The notes under the pieces were generated by a model. The model did no database searches. It was not told the origin of the DNA and saw only the letters and a list, made by a program, of their open reading frames with translations. 42,453 nucleotides of DNA from Aquimonas sp. Lineage in GTDB: Bacteria; Pseudomonadota; Gammaproteobacteria; Xanthomonadales; Xanthomonadaceae. Location of the stretch: contig JAKOMQ010000024.1 of assembly GCA_022241605.1 (NCBI GenBank), positions 1-42,453 on the forward strand, written 5' to 3'. Of this stretch, positions 7,036 through 16,128 are shown in pieces. Each line of letters begins with the position of its first letter. Position 1 is the stretch's first letter. A program made the translations under genes and the position numbers.

Positions 7036-9123
7036 TCAGAACCGATACCCCACGCTGAGCCGGAAATCGCGGCCGGGCTCCTGGGTGGCGAATCCGTCCT
7101 GGGTGAAGGTGCCATGGCGGATGTACTGGCGATCACCGAGGTTGCGCAGCGCCAGGGCGAGGCTGGCGCCCGGCAGGCGCGGCAGCTCCCAGTTCAGGAA
7201 CAGGTCGTGGGTGCTGTAGCCGGCCTTGGGGATGAACACGATCTGCCCGGCCTGCACCTCGTCCAGGCGGCGCACCGCCGTGAGCGTGTAGCCGAAGTTC
7301 AGCGCGGGCGAAAAAGCGTGGGTGAGGGTGAACACCGCGCGGTCGCCGCTGGGGGCACCGAAGCGCGCCAGAAACTGCGGCTGCGCCGGCAGGTCGCGCG
7401 TGTTCAGGCGGGCCAGGCCCAGCTGGGCCTGCAGCGCATTGCCGGCGTAGTGCAGGCGCAGCTCGCTGCCGCTGAAGCGCGCCGGCGTGTCGAGGTTGCG
7501 GAATGCAGTGACCGGGCGGTTGCCAAGACCACCGCTACCCGGCTGCTCGTAGACGATGGGGTCGCTGATGCGGGTGCGGAAGCCGAGCACTTCGACCCCG
7601 AACTCTCCGCCGCCGGCGTTGCGGCTGAAGCGCAGGCCAAGCTCGCTCTGCTCGGCGAACTCGGGGCGCAGCTGGCCGTCGAACTCGCCGTTGAAGCGCA
7701 GGCGCTCCACTGCGTTGCCGGCGAAGTGGATCGGGATGGTGCCTGCGCCACGCGCGGACTCGCCGTAGCCGGCGAACAGGGCGAAGCCGGCGCCGAGCTC
7801 GATCAGGCCACCGGCATTGATCAGCAGCTCGGAGTTGTCGCTGGCATCGTTGCGGATGCGGGTTTCAAAGTCGTCGTGGCGCAGCCCGAAGCTCAGATTC
7901 CCGCGCTCGCTGGCGAGGCGGTTTTGCGCGAACAGGCCGGTGTTGCTGTAGCGGTTGAAGCGCGGCTCGCGGTTGCTGCGACGGTTGCTGCCACGATCGG
8001 TGAAGCCGTCGACGCCGGTGGTGAGCCGGCCGGCCCAGCCGCCCCATTCGTAGCTGAAGGTCTGCCGCAGATCAAAGCCCCGCACTGCACTGGTGAAACG
8101 CTCGCCGCCGCTGTCGGGTGCATTGAAGTCGTTTTCGGTGTCGTAGAGATTGAGGCCGAGATCCAACCAGGAAGCATCCGGCCGCCAGCGCCAGTCCAGG
8201 GTGGCGGTCTCGCGGCTAAGCTCCTGTCGCTGCGGCGGCCGCGCCCGCAGGTCGATCGGCTGCAGCTGCCAGGGATAGTCACCGCGCTGCATGAAGTTGA
8301 GCCCGGCCGCTTCGTTGCGCTTGATGCCAAGGCGAAGCTCGTGACCCTGCGCCTGCAGCAGGCTGTAGCGGGCCACGGCCATCCGATCGCGCCCGCCCGA
8401 AAACGGCACGCGCTCGCCGTCGCCGATGCGCAGGTCGTCGTACTCACCGTAGCTGACCTGCGCCAGAAGACCCCCCTCGGCGCCCACCCGTGCAGCCACG
8501 CCGGTCGACAGGCGTCGGGTCTGGTCGGCGGTTGTCAGCGAGGCGCGCCCCTGCACGCCGAAGCGCTGGCCCGGCGCCAGCCGATCCTGGGCGTCGACGC
8601 TGACAAAACGGATGCTGCCGCCGAGTGCGCCGTGACCCTGGTCGGCCGCGGCCGGACCGGGCTGGATGTCCACCCGCTTGAGCAGATCGGGATCGATATT
8701 GCCCAAGCCGCCGCGGTGGTTGTAAAGGTTCTGGCCCTGGCGCGCGCCGTCCACGGTGATGTTGAGGTTGGTGGCCTCGATGCCGCGCAGGTACAGACGC
8801 TGGCCGTTGCGGGTGCCGCCGCCGATATCGATGGCGGGCTCCTCGGCAAAGATCTCGCGGATGTCCTTGGCCTGGCGCCGTTCGATGCGCTCGATCGGAT
8901 CCGGCAGGGCGCGGCCGACCACGGTCACCTGCGGCATCGTGTCGGCTTTTTCAGCCTCCTCCGGATCGGCCGTGACTGAGCGTTGATCGGCGGCAGCGGG
9001 CGCCGCGACGATCGCGGCAAGCAGCAGGGCCAAGCCGATTCGGCCAGGGTCTCGCCCGGCCTGCCCAGGCGCTGCGACAGCGGCAGGGGCGGTTGAAACG
9101 ATCAGCGGAGTCGGGGGCTGCAT
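7036..9123 (-). CDS. TonB-dependent outer-membrane receptor (probable heme/iron type)
   Basis: This encodes 695 residues from the ATG at 9123, chosen because the signal peptide (RIGLALLLAAIVAAPAAA at about 28-45) then sits near the N-terminus; an ORF start at 9210 would place it too deep. The plug domain shows VTVVGRALPDPIERI, LRGIEATNLNITVDG, QGQNLYNHRGG and GHGALGGSIRFVS, the layout of hemoglobin/heme-type receptors. A 22-strand barrel follows and ends in the aromatic GYRF expected of outer-membrane proteins. I do not see the FRAP/NPDL heme motifs, so the ligand (heme, ferric chelate or other) is open. The gene is divergent from an FbpA-like ferric-binding protein, and a Fur-box-like palindrome lies between them, so iron regulation is likely. 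Confidence 0.85.
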   Translation of the reverse strand: MQPPTPLIVSTAPAAVAAPGQAGRDPGRIGLALLLAAIVAAPAAADQRSVTADPEEAEKADTMPQVTVVGRALPDPIERIERRQAKDIREIFAEEPAIDIGGGTRNGQRLYLRGIEATNLNITVDGARQGQNLYNHRGGLGNIDPDLLKRVDIQPGPAAADQGHGALGGSIRFVSVDAQDRLAPGQRFGVQGRASLTTADQTRRLSTGVAARVGAEGGLLAQVSYGEYDDLRIGDGERVPFSGGRDRMAVARYSLLQAQGHELRLGIKRNEAAGLNFMQRGDYPWQLQPIDLRARPPQRQELSRETATLDWRWRPDASWLDLGLNLYDTENDFNAPDSGGERFTSAVRGFDLRQTFSYEWGGWAGRLTTGVDGFTDRGSNRRSNREPRFNRYSNTGLFAQNRLASERGNLSFGLRHDDFETRIRNDASDNSELLINAGGLIELGAGFALFAGYGESARGAGTIPIHFAGNAVERLRFNGEFDGQLRPEFAEQSELGLRFSRNAGGGEFGVEVLGFRTRISDPIVYEQPGSGGLGNRPVTAFRNLDTPARFSGSELRLHYAGNALQAQLGLARLNTRDLPAQPQFLARFGAPSGDRAVFTLTHAFSPALNFGYTLTAVRRLDEVQAGQIVFIPKAGYSTHDLFLNWELPRLPGASLALALRNLGDRQYIRHGTFTQDGFATQEPGRDFRLSVGYRF

Positions 9124-9156
9124 TGCGATGTTCGCCTGTGCGGTGGGTCCATTGGC

Positions 9157-9175
9157 GCGAATGCTAGTCGTTCGC
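9157..9175. promoter_or_regulatory. Fur-box-like 19-bp palindrome
   Basis: GCGAATGCTAGTCGTTCGC has 5-bp perfect arms (GCGAA/TTCGC) and agrees with the classical 19-bp Fur box at 12 of 19 positions by my count. It lies in the 134-bp gap between the divergent TonB receptor and the ferric-binding protein genes, where one site could control both. Binding by Fur is inferred. Confidence 0.5.
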
Positions 9176-9257
9176 ATTTCCAACCGCAACAACCTTGCAG
9201 CGTTTCCCACGACTGCGGCATGCTGCGCGCCCGACCCCTCGCGAGCCGAATCACGCC

Positions 9258-10292
9258 ATGAGCCCGACCCTGCGCGGCCTTGCCGGCCTGTTGGCCTTCC
9301 TCATCACCCTGCCCGCCCATGCAAGCCGCGAGGTGCATGTGCTCAGCTACCGCGGTGCCGAGGTCGTAGGCCCGCTGTTCGAGCGCTTTACCGCCGAGAC
9401 CGGGATCGAGGTCCGGCTGCAGGTACTGGGCGCCGAGGCCATCGGACCCGCGCTGGCGGCGCTCGCTGCCGACGACCAGCCAGCGCCGGATCTGGTGATT
9501 TCAGTGGATGCCCTGCGCTTCTCGGACTACGCCGCGCAGGGACTGCTGCGCCCGCTGCCGGCGCAGGCGCTGGCGGCAGTGCCTGCGTCGCTGCGCGATC
9601 CACACGGCCAGTGGCTGGGTCTGAGCTATCGGCTGCGCGGGCCGCTGTATGCGCCCAAGGTGGAGACGGATGCCGACTGGCCCGCGCTGCTGGCGGCGCT
9701 GCCGCAGCGGCGGGTCTGTCACCGCGACCCCAGCCATGTCTATGCCATCGGGACGCTGGCCTGGCTGCGTCAGGCACAGGGCGAGGCGGCTGCCGAGGGC
9801 TTTGCCAGGGACGTGCTGGCGCAGGCGCCGCGCGTCGATGGCGGCGACCGCGACCAGATACTTGCCGTGCTGGACGGCCGCTGCGAGATCGCCTTCGTCA
9901 ACCACTACTACCTGGCGCGGCTGAGGGCATCGGCGGACGCGGAAGAGGCGCGTGCAGCCGCGCGGCTGCACTTCGGCTTTGCCGGCGCAGATGTCGCCCT
10001 GATCGGCAATGTCTCGGCGATCGCCCTGCCCCGCGGCGGCGTGCAGCCCGACACTGCGGACACGCTGGCCCGCTGGCTGACCGGCGCTGCCGCGCTGGAG
10101 CTGCACGCGCGCATCTTCGATGAGTTCCCCGCCGGATGGCCGGAGCGCGATCTGCAGCTGCCGGACAGCGTGCGGCCCTTCAGCGCGCTGCGGATGGGCC
10201 CGCCCCTGCCGGCTCGGGTGGCTGAAACACAGGCCTGGGCGCGCGAGCGGGTAACGGAAGCCCTGCGCTCAAGGAACTCAAGTTCGCCTTGA
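9258..10292 (+). CDS. Periplasmic ferric-iron-binding protein (FbpA/AfuA-like)
   Basis: This encodes 344 residues from ATG 9258; the start was chosen so that the signal peptide (LRGLAGLLAFLITLPAHA, residues 5-22) is N-terminal. The mature part has the extracellular solute-binding fold: VHVLSYRGAEVVGPLFERF (27-45), then EIAFVNHYYLARL, with adjacent Tyr217 and Tyr218 matching the paired iron-binding tyrosines of FbpA. The role would be to capture Fe3+ in the periplasm for an ABC importer. No cognate permease or ATPase is beside it; the ABC genes downstream are of the ABC-2 export type and are separated by 233 bp. The divergent TonB receptor and shared Fur-like site support an iron role. Confidence 0.8.
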   Translation: MSPTLRGLAGLLAFLITLPAHASREVHVLSYRGAEVVGPLFERFTAETGIEVRLQVLGAEAIGPALAALAADDQPAPDLVISVDALRFSDYAAQGLLRPLPAQALAAVPASLRDPHGQWLGLSYRLRGPLYAPKVETDADWPALLAALPQRRVCHRDPSHVYAIGTLAWLRQAQGEAAAEGFARDVLAQAPRVDGGDRDQILAVLDGRCEIAFVNHYYLARLRASADAEEARAAARLHFGFAGADVALIGNVSAIALPRGGVQPDTADTLARWLTGAAALELHARIFDEFPAGWPERDLQLPDSVRPFSALRMGPPLPARVAETQAWARERVTEALRSRNSSSP

Positions 10293-10430
10293 GCCAAGCG
10301 ATGCCGACGGTCACGGGGGGCTCGGCCGCATCCGTCGAAACGCGATCAACCTGCTGCGGGGCATCTGCGAATCAAGCCCGAGCAGGCCTGATGCGCCGGC
10401 TGAATTCCAGCACGGCCCGGCCAAGCAGCA

Positions 10431-10446
10431 CATGACAGCTGTCATG
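10431..10446. promoter_or_regulatory. Perfect 16-bp palindrome, likely operator of the ABC/two-component operon
   Basis: CATGACAGCTGTCATG is a perfect palindrome, and a further CTGACAG half-site lies about 10 bp downstream. It sits 80 bp before the ATPase start in an otherwise gene-free 233-bp gap. NarL/DesR-type regulators bind short dyads of this kind, and such a regulator is encoded at the end of the operon, so autoregulation is the simplest reading. Confidence 0.55.
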
Positions 10447-10525
10447 CGCTGCCCCTGACAGCCCCCACTGCCCGAAGAGCGCGTCGCGGCCGGATCCTGT
10501 CACCTGGCCACGGCAGGAGCGCTAC

Positions 10526-11425
10526 ATGGACAGCTTGGGTACCCCGGTGATCGCCCGACTCGCGGGTGCACACAAGCGCTATGGCGCCGTCACGGCGCTG
10601 GACGGCGTCGATCTTGAACTTCGACGGGGCGAAGTGCTCGCCGTGCTCGGCAGCAATGGGGCGGGAAAGAGCACCGCGCTCGGCCTGCTCACCGGCCGCC
10701 TGACCCCCGACGCAGGCGAGGTCAGCCTGTTCGGCGCCGACCCGCGCGCGGCATCGGCGCGCCGCCGCATCGGCGTGATGCTGCAGGAGGCTCGCCTGCC
10801 CGAGACCCTGTGCGTGCGCGAGCTCGTGCATCTGTTCGCCAGCTACTACCCCGACCCGCGCGGCGTCGACGAGACCCTGTCGCTGGCCGGACTCGGCGAG
10901 CTGGGCCAGCGCCGCTACGCCGCACTCTCCGGCGGCCAGCAGCGCCGCGTGCAGTTCGCGCTCGCGATCTGCGGCGCGCCCGAGCTGGTGTTCGTCGACG
11001 AACCCACCACCGGCCTGGATGTGGAGGCGCGGCGAGGCTTCTGGCAGGTCATCCGGGCCCTGCAGACAGCCGGCACCTCGATCGTGCTGACCACGCACTA
11101 CCTGGAAGAGGCCGATGCGTTGGCCGAGCGAGTGGTGCTGATCGAGCGCGGACGCGTGCTGGCCGAAGACACCCCTGCCGGCCTTAAGGCCCGCGCCCGC
11201 GGCGCCCGCCTGCGCTGCGTGACGCAGCTGTCGGCCGCAGAACTTGCGGCCTTGCCGGAAGTGCAGTCGGTGGATCACGAGGGCAGCAGCGTATCGATCC
11301 GCTGCAGCGACAGCGATGCGCTGGTGCGCCGCCTGCTGCACCTCGACCCTGCACTCTCAGGCATCGAGATACGGCCTCTGAACCTCGAAGACGCCTTCCT
11401 CGCCCTGACCGGAGACGCCGCATGA
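10526..11425 (+). CDS. ABC transporter ATP-binding protein (ABC-2 export type)
   Basis: This 299-residue nucleotide-binding subunit powers the permease encoded next to it. Walker A is GSNGAGKST (42-50), the Q-loop is LQEAR near 86-90, the ABC signature LSGGQ is at 134-138, Walker B LVFVDEP ends at the catalytic Glu159, and the switch histidine is in TTH (His191). The C-terminal ~80 residues form a DUF4162-like accessory region often found in drug and antibiotic exporters. An AGGAG ribosome site precedes the ATG. The gene overlaps the permease by 4 bp (ATGA). It is the first gene of a five-gene operon that also encodes an amidohydrolase and a DesK/NarL-type two-component pair, suggesting stress- or drug-inducible export. 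The substrate is unknown. Confidence 0.92.
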   Translation: MDSLGTPVIARLAGAHKRYGAVTALDGVDLELRRGEVLAVLGSNGAGKSTALGLLTGRLTPDAGEVSLFGADPRAASARRRIGVMLQEARLPETLCVRELVHLFASYYPDPRGVDETLSLAGLGELGQRRYAALSGGQQRRVQFALAICGAPELVFVDEPTTGLDVEARRGFWQVIRALQTAGTSIVLTTHYLEEADALAERVVLIERGRVLAEDTPAGLKARARGARLRCVTQLSAAELAALPEVQSVDHEGSSVSIRCSDSDALVRRLLHLDPALSGIEIRPLNLEDAFLALTGDAA

Positions 11426-12204
11426 ACGCCCCGAGCCTGTATGCCAACTTGCCGATGTCGGCCACACAGACCTTGCGTCTGTACCTGCTGGAAGCGTGGT
11501 ACGAACTGCTGCGGATGGCGCGCACGCCGGCCTTCGTGATTCCCACCCTGGCGTTTCCGGTGGTGTTCTACCTGCTGTTCGCGGTGCTGATCCCGGGGCA
11601 GTGGGGCGGCTTCCAGAAGGCGACCTATCTGTTCTCCACCTACGGCGTGTTCGGGGTGATCGGTCCGGCCTTGTTCGGGTTTGGCGTCGGCATGGCGATG
11701 GAGCGGGAAACCGGTCTGCTCGAGCTCAAGCGGGTGTCACCGATGCCGATCGCCGCCTACTTCGCCGCCAAGATCGCGATGAGCCTGATCGCCGCCCTGT
11801 GCGTGGTGCTGCTGCTGAGCGCCGCCGCGATCGGCCTCGGCGACGTGCGCATGGCCTTTGTTGACTGGGCACTGCTGCTGGGCGCGCTGCTGTTGGGCGC
11901 GCTGCCTTTCTGCGCGCTTGGGCTGTGGATCGGCAGCCTGGTCAAGGGCCAGGCCGCGGTAGGCATCGTCAACCTCGTCTATCTGCCGATGTCGGTGCTG
12001 TCGGGCCTGTGGATGCCGCTGTTCGTGTTTCCCGAGCTTGTCCAGAAGCTCGCGGTCGTCTGGCCGGCGTGGCACCTGGCCCAGCTGGCGCTTGGCATCA
12101 GCGGCCAGCTGGAAGGCGTCAATGCACCGCTGCACAGCGCAGTGCTGATCGGGTTCACGGTGTTCTTCCTCGCGCTGGCGGCGATCCGTCTGCGGGGGCG
12201 CTGA
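11422..12204 (+). CDS. ABC-2 type transporter permease
   Basis: This 260-residue integral membrane subunit has about six hydrophobic helices: roughly 38-58 (VIPTLAFPVVFYLLFAV), 72-94, 115-138, 145-172, 182-200 and 234-256. The MAMERETGLLELKRVSPM stretch after helix 2 is the typical coupling region of ABC-2 permeases. It pairs with the ATPase gene that it overlaps by 4 bp and is followed after 4 bp by the amidohydrolase, so the three are cotranscribed and probably translationally coupled. It would export a small molecule or lipid-like compound across the inner membrane. The substrate cannot be told from sequence. Confidence 0.9.
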   Translation: MNAPSLYANLPMSATQTLRLYLLEAWYELLRMARTPAFVIPTLAFPVVFYLLFAVLIPGQWGGFQKATYLFSTYGVFGVIGPALFGFGVGMAMERETGLLELKRVSPMPIAAYFAAKIAMSLIAALCVVLLLSAAAIGLGDVRMAFVDWALLLGALLLGALPFCALGLWIGSLVKGQAAVGIVNLVYLPMSVLSGLWMPLFVFPELVQKLAVVWPAWHLAQLALGISGQLEGVNAPLHSAVLIGFTVFFLALAAIRLRGR

Positions 12205-12208
12205 GGCC

Positions 12209-14017
12209 ATGGCGCGTCCATCCATCCCTGTGCTGATCGCCGCCCTGAGTGGATCCGCGCTGGTGGCGCTGATCGCGCTCAGCGAGCGGCCCAGCACGCA
12301 GCGAACACAGCCCCCTCAAGAGTCTGGCCCTGGGGCCTTCGTCATTCACGGCGTTCGCGTTTTCGACGGCGACACGGTATGGCCGCGTGCGGACGTAGCC
12401 ATCCGCGACGGACGTATCGAGGCCATCGCCGCGTCGCTACCGGCGGAAGAGCGCGAGCGGATCGACGGCAGCGGCATGACTCTGCTGCCCGGGTTCATCG
12501 ACGCCCATGTGCATGCCTACGGCGACGCCCGGCGCGAGGCCCTGCGCTTTGGCACCACCACTGTGCTCGACATGTTCGGCGATCCCGCACTGCTGCGGGA
12601 TGCGCGCGCTGAGCGCGAATCTCTGGACGCCACCGACCGCGCCGATCTGTGGGGCGCCGGCGTGCTGGCCACCGCAAAGGGCGGCCACGGCACCCAGTTC
12701 GGCATAGCGGTGCCCACGCTGGATTCGCCGGACGCAGCGCCGGCGTGGGTCGCAGCGCGCCGCGAGGAGGGCTCCGACTTCATCAAGCTGGTGCGCGAAG
12801 ACCTGTCCACCTACGTTCAGACCGAGCGCCTGCCGACCCTCGACGCGGCACGCTCGCAGGCGGTGGTCACCGCGGCGCAGGCGCAGGGACTGCGCGCGTT
12901 GGCACACGTCTCCAGCGTTGCCCACGCGGTTGAAGTGCTGGGCCAGGGTGCCGACGGCCTCGTGCATGTGCCGCAGGATGCTGCCGACGACCGCGCCTTT
13001 GTCGAGGCGGCCCGCGAGCGCGGCGCCTTTGTCGTGCCGACGCTGTCGGTGATCGCTGCGTTTGCAGGCCGCGACCACGGCCTGGCCGAGCATCCCCGGC
13101 TGGCTGCGCGCCTGTCCCCCAGCCAACGCGATCAACTTCGCGGGCGGCCAAGCTTCGGGCCGCTGTCGCCGCGCTTGATCGAACGCGCGAAGGCCAGAGT
13201 GCAGGCCCTGCATGCCGCCGGCGTGCCGCTGCTGGCCGGCACCGACGCGCCCAACCCGGGCACGGCATTCGGCGCCTCCATGCATGGTGAGCTGAGCCTG
13301 CTGGTCGAAGCCGGCCTGAGTCCGATCGAAGCCCTTCGCGCCGCGACTTCGCTGCCTGCAGAGCATTTCGGCCTGCACGACCGTGGACGCATCGCGCCGG
13401 GGCTGCGCGCCGATCTGGTCCTGGTCGAGGGTGATCCAAGCACCGACATCCAAGCCACCCGCGATCTGGTGACGGTCTGGAAGAACGGCCGCCGGATCGA
13501 CCCGCATCCGCCGGCGGAGGCCGCGATCCGACTGGAGCCCGGGCTTCTCGCGAACTTCGATGCGAACGCCCTGCCGCCGGCCTGGATGCCGGCCTCGGAC
13601 CAGATGCGCGGCGGCCGCTCGACGGCGAGGATCATCCGCATCGAGGGCGGAGCGGAGGGCAGCGCCGGTGCGCTTCGGGTCGAAACACGCCTCGCCGAAC
13701 TCGGCGTTGAGGGCCAACCGGCCTGGGCAGGCGTGTTCTTCAGCCCTGGCCCCGCACCCATGGCCGCGGTGGACGCGAGCGCCGCATCGACCCTGCGCCT
13801 GCAGCTGCGCAGCGCCACGCCTGTGCAGCTGCTGCTGTTTTCGGGCAACAGTGTGCCGGCGGCGGTGACGCTCGCGGCCGGCGAGGGATGGCAGAGCGTC
13901 GAGGTGGATCTGACGAACCTGGTCGGTTTCGACCGTATGCGTCTGAGCGGCGTGAGCCTCAGCGTCACCGGCAGTGGTGCCAGGCACTTCGATGTCGACG
14001 AGGTGCTTCTGGACTAG
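12209..14017 (+). CDS. Membrane-anchored amidohydrolase with extra C-terminal domain
   Basis: This 602-residue protein starts with a hydrophobic anchor or signal (PVLIAALSGSALVALIAL, about 7-24) and is therefore probably periplasmic. It contains the amidohydrolase-superfamily fold. GFIDAHVHAYG near residue 95 gives the HxH metal pair, FIKLV near 192 may give the bridging lysine, LAHVSS near 232 another metal histidine, and GTDAP near 345 the catalytic aspartate. GRIAPGLRADLVLVEGDP near 395 closes the fold. The last ~170 residues form a beta-rich domain resembling CIA30/carbohydrate-binding modules. It starts 4 bp after the ABC permease. An enzyme of this type between an exporter and a two-component system may break down an exported or antibiotic-like amide; this is inference. 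Confidence 0.8.
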   Translation: MARPSIPVLIAALSGSALVALIALSERPSTQRTQPPQESGPGAFVIHGVRVFDGDTVWPRADVAIRDGRIEAIAASLPAEERERIDGSGMTLLPGFIDAHVHAYGDARREALRFGTTTVLDMFGDPALLRDARAERESLDATDRADLWGAGVLATAKGGHGTQFGIAVPTLDSPDAAPAWVAARREEGSDFIKLVREDLSTYVQTERLPTLDAARSQAVVTAAQAQGLRALAHVSSVAHAVEVLGQGADGLVHVPQDAADDRAFVEAARERGAFVVPTLSVIAAFAGRDHGLAEHPRLAARLSPSQRDQLRGRPSFGPLSPRLIERAKARVQALHAAGVPLLAGTDAPNPGTAFGASMHGELSLLVEAGLSPIEALRAATSLPAEHFGLHDRGRIAPGLRADLVLVEGDPSTDIQATRDLVTVWKNGRRIDPHPPAEAAIRLEPGLLANFDANALPPAWMPASDQMRGGRSTARIIRIEGGAEGSAGALRVETRLAELGVEGQPAWAGVFFSPGPAPMAAVDASAASTLRLQLRSATPVQLLLFSGNSVPAAVTLAAGEGWQSVEVDLTNLVGFDRMRLSGVSLSVTGSGARHFDVDEVLLD

Positions 14018-14182
14018 GTCGGGTCCGCAGCCGCGCCGACCCTCGAAGCCGGCGGCCGTCCGCCGCCTTCATCGATTCCACCATGCCAGCGCTGCCTCGC
14101 GTACCGCACAGGTCAACCCGGCCGCTATCGCGCTGGACCGCAGACAGCGGCTGGCCGGATCCACTTCGCTTAGGCTTGAGCC

Positions 14183-15340
14183 ATGCAACCCACCCTTCCA
14201 GCACCGCCGCCCCGGCACGGTCCCGGCGAGCATGAGCCACAGCGGTGGTGGGGCCTGCTCTACCTCGTATTCGTGTTCCTGCCGCTGCTGTTCGTTCCAA
14301 GCCGTCACGGGCTCGTGCTGCTGAGCTCGATCGCCGCCTGTGCGCTGTTTTTGCCGCTGTGGCTGCGTTTCACTGCACGCGACGCGGCGCCGCGCACGCA
14401 CACGCTGGCGATCGTTGGCAGCGCCGCGCTGGGCTACGCGCTGATGGCGGTGAATCCGGGTGGCAACACGTTCGTGATCTACGCGATGACAATGGCGGCT
14501 GCAGCCTGGGCGCCACGCCGCGCCGCGCTGGCTGCACTGCTGCTGTGGGCGCTGATGGCGGCGCAGTACTTCTGGCTGATCCCGGACTGGCGTTTCGCGC
14601 TGGGTGGCAGTATCGCGATGGGGATGATTGGCGGCATGGCCTGCGCAGGCATCCTGGCCGCGCGGGCGCGCGAGCGCCACCAGGCGGTACTGAAGCTGAG
14701 CCAGGACGAGGTGCGGCGGCTGGCGGCGCTCGCCGAGCGTGAGCGCATTGGCCGCGACCTGCACGACGCGCTGGGCCATACCCTGTCGCTGGTGGTGCTG
14801 AAAACCCAGCTCGCGCGGCGACTGCTGGGGCAGGATCCCGCCGCCGCCCAACACCAGCTGTCGGAACTCGAACAGGCCGCTCGCGGCGCGTTGGATCAGG
14901 TCCGAGAGGCAGTCAGCGGCATCCGCGCCAGCGGGCTGCAGGCCGAGATCGCCTCCGCACGGCTGGCCCTGCTGAGCGCCGAGGTGCGACTCGACGCGCA
15001 CCTGCCGGCACTGGCGCTGCCGGCAGCGATCGACCAGGCCTTCGCGCTCGGGCTGCGTGAAGCGGTGACCAATGTGATCAGACACGCCCGCGCCAGCCGG
15101 GTCGAGGTCGAACTGCGCAGCCAGGGCGAGGGCGCACGAGCGCACTGGCAGCTGCAGATCAGCGACGACGGCGTCGGCGGCGCGCGCGAACGCAGCGGCC
15201 ATCGCGGCCTGCCCGGCTTCGACGAGCGGCTGCGTGAGATCGGCGGCTGGGTCGAACTGGACAGCCCGCCTGGCGTCGGCACCCGCCTGCTGCTGAGCGC
15301 GCCTGCGGCGCTTGCGCAGGCCCCGAAGAGCGCGCCTTGA
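14183..15340 (+). CDS. DesK-type sensor histidine kinase
   Basis: This 385-residue membrane sensor has five or six hydrophobic helices in residues 23-160 with almost no periplasmic loop, so it probably senses within the membrane. The dimerisation/phosphorylation motif is ERERIGRDLHDALGHTLS, with phospho-acceptor His194 (HisKA_3). The ATPase domain has EAVTNVIRHA (N box) and SDDGVGG (G box). It follows the amidohydrolase after 165 bp and the response regulator follows 13 bp later. It should phosphorylate that regulator and control the upstream ABC transporter, as in DesK/DesR-like and YvfTU-like modules. Confidence 0.9.
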   Translation: MQPTLPAPPPRHGPGEHEPQRWWGLLYLVFVFLPLLFVPSRHGLVLLSSIAACALFLPLWLRFTARDAAPRTHTLAIVGSAALGYALMAVNPGGNTFVIYAMTMAAAAWAPRRAALAALLLWALMAAQYFWLIPDWRFALGGSIAMGMIGGMACAGILAARARERHQAVLKLSQDEVRRLAALAERERIGRDLHDALGHTLSLVVLKTQLARRLLGQDPAAAQHQLSELEQAARGALDQVREAVSGIRASGLQAEIASARLALLSAEVRLDAHLPALALPAAIDQAFALGLREAVTNVIRHARASRVEVELRSQGEGARAHWQLQISDDGVGGARERSGHRGLPGFDERLREIGGWVELDSPPGVGTRLLLSAPAALAQAPKSAP

Positions 15341-15353
15341 GAGGGCAGCCCCG

Positions 15354-15956
15354 ATGATTCGACTGGTTCTAGCCGAAGATCAGGCGCTGGTGCGCGGAGC
15401 ACTGGCTGCCCTGCTGGGCCTGGAGCCCGATATCCAGGTCGTTGCCGCCTGCGCCGACGGCGACAGCGCGCTGGCCGAGGTTCGGCGCCTGCAGCCGGAT
15501 CTGCTGGTCACCGACATCGAGATGCCGGGCCGCACCGGCCTTGAATTGGCCGAGGCGGTGCGCGGGCTCGCGCTTGCCACTCGGGTGGTGATCGTCACCA
15601 CCTTCGCCCGCGCCGGCTATCTGCGCCGAGCGCTTGATGCCGGCGTGCGCGGCTATCTGCTGAAGGACGCGCCCGCAGAAGAATTGGCCGAGGCCCTGCG
15701 CCAGGTCCACCGCGGCGGTCGCGCCATCGACCCGCAGCTGGCGGTAGCGGCCTGGGACGAGGTCGACCCGCTCAGCGAGCGCGAGCGCCAGGTGCTGCGG
15801 CTGGCTGGCGAAGGCGCGAAGAGCGCAGACATCGCGACCCAGCTCGGTCTGAGCCAGGGCACCGTGCGCAACTACCTCAGCGAAGCCATCGGCAAGCTGG
15901 GTGCGGCGAACCGGATCGAGGCGTATCGACTCGCCCGCCAACGTGGGCTGCTATAG
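15354..15956 (+). CDS. NarL/DesR-family response regulator
   Basis: This encodes 200 residues from ATG 15354, which has an AGAGGG ribosome site; an upstream in-frame ATG at 15312 would overlap the kinase and is not needed. The receiver domain has the acidic pair AED (7-9), phospho-acceptor Asp54 in VTDIEMPG, TTF near residue 82, and Lys in YLLKDAPAEE. The C-terminal LuxR-type helix-turn-helix is PLSERERQVLRLAGEG through SQGTVRNYLSEAIGKL. The partner kinase is immediately upstream. The palindrome at 10431-10446 is a plausible target. The operon appears to end here. Confidence 0.92.
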   Translation: MIRLVLAEDQALVRGALAALLGLEPDIQVVAACADGDSALAEVRRLQPDLLVTDIEMPGRTGLELAEAVRGLALATRVVIVTTFARAGYLRRALDAGVRGYLLKDAPAEELAEALRQVHRGGRAIDPQLAVAAWDEVDPLSERERQVLRLAGEGAKSADIATQLGLSQGTVRNYLSEAIGKLGAANRIEAYRLARQRGLL

Positions 15957-16128
15957 CGCAAGCCGCACATCGCTTCCGCAGCCGGCCGACAGCATCCATA
16001 GCACCGCTGTCAGATGCTCACCGTTTGTCGTGCACGGCGCACGAGGGGCCGCTGGCATTCGAACAGCGCGCCACGGCCAGGGGCCTGTAGCGCCGGCGGC
16101 AATCCGGGGGCGGGTTTTGCATGCGAAC

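Noticed and set aside
7030..8979. 649-codon plus-strand frame inside the TonB receptor
   Set aside because: It is antisense to a receptor with clear plug and barrel motifs and has no recognisable family. It is a GC-driven open frame.
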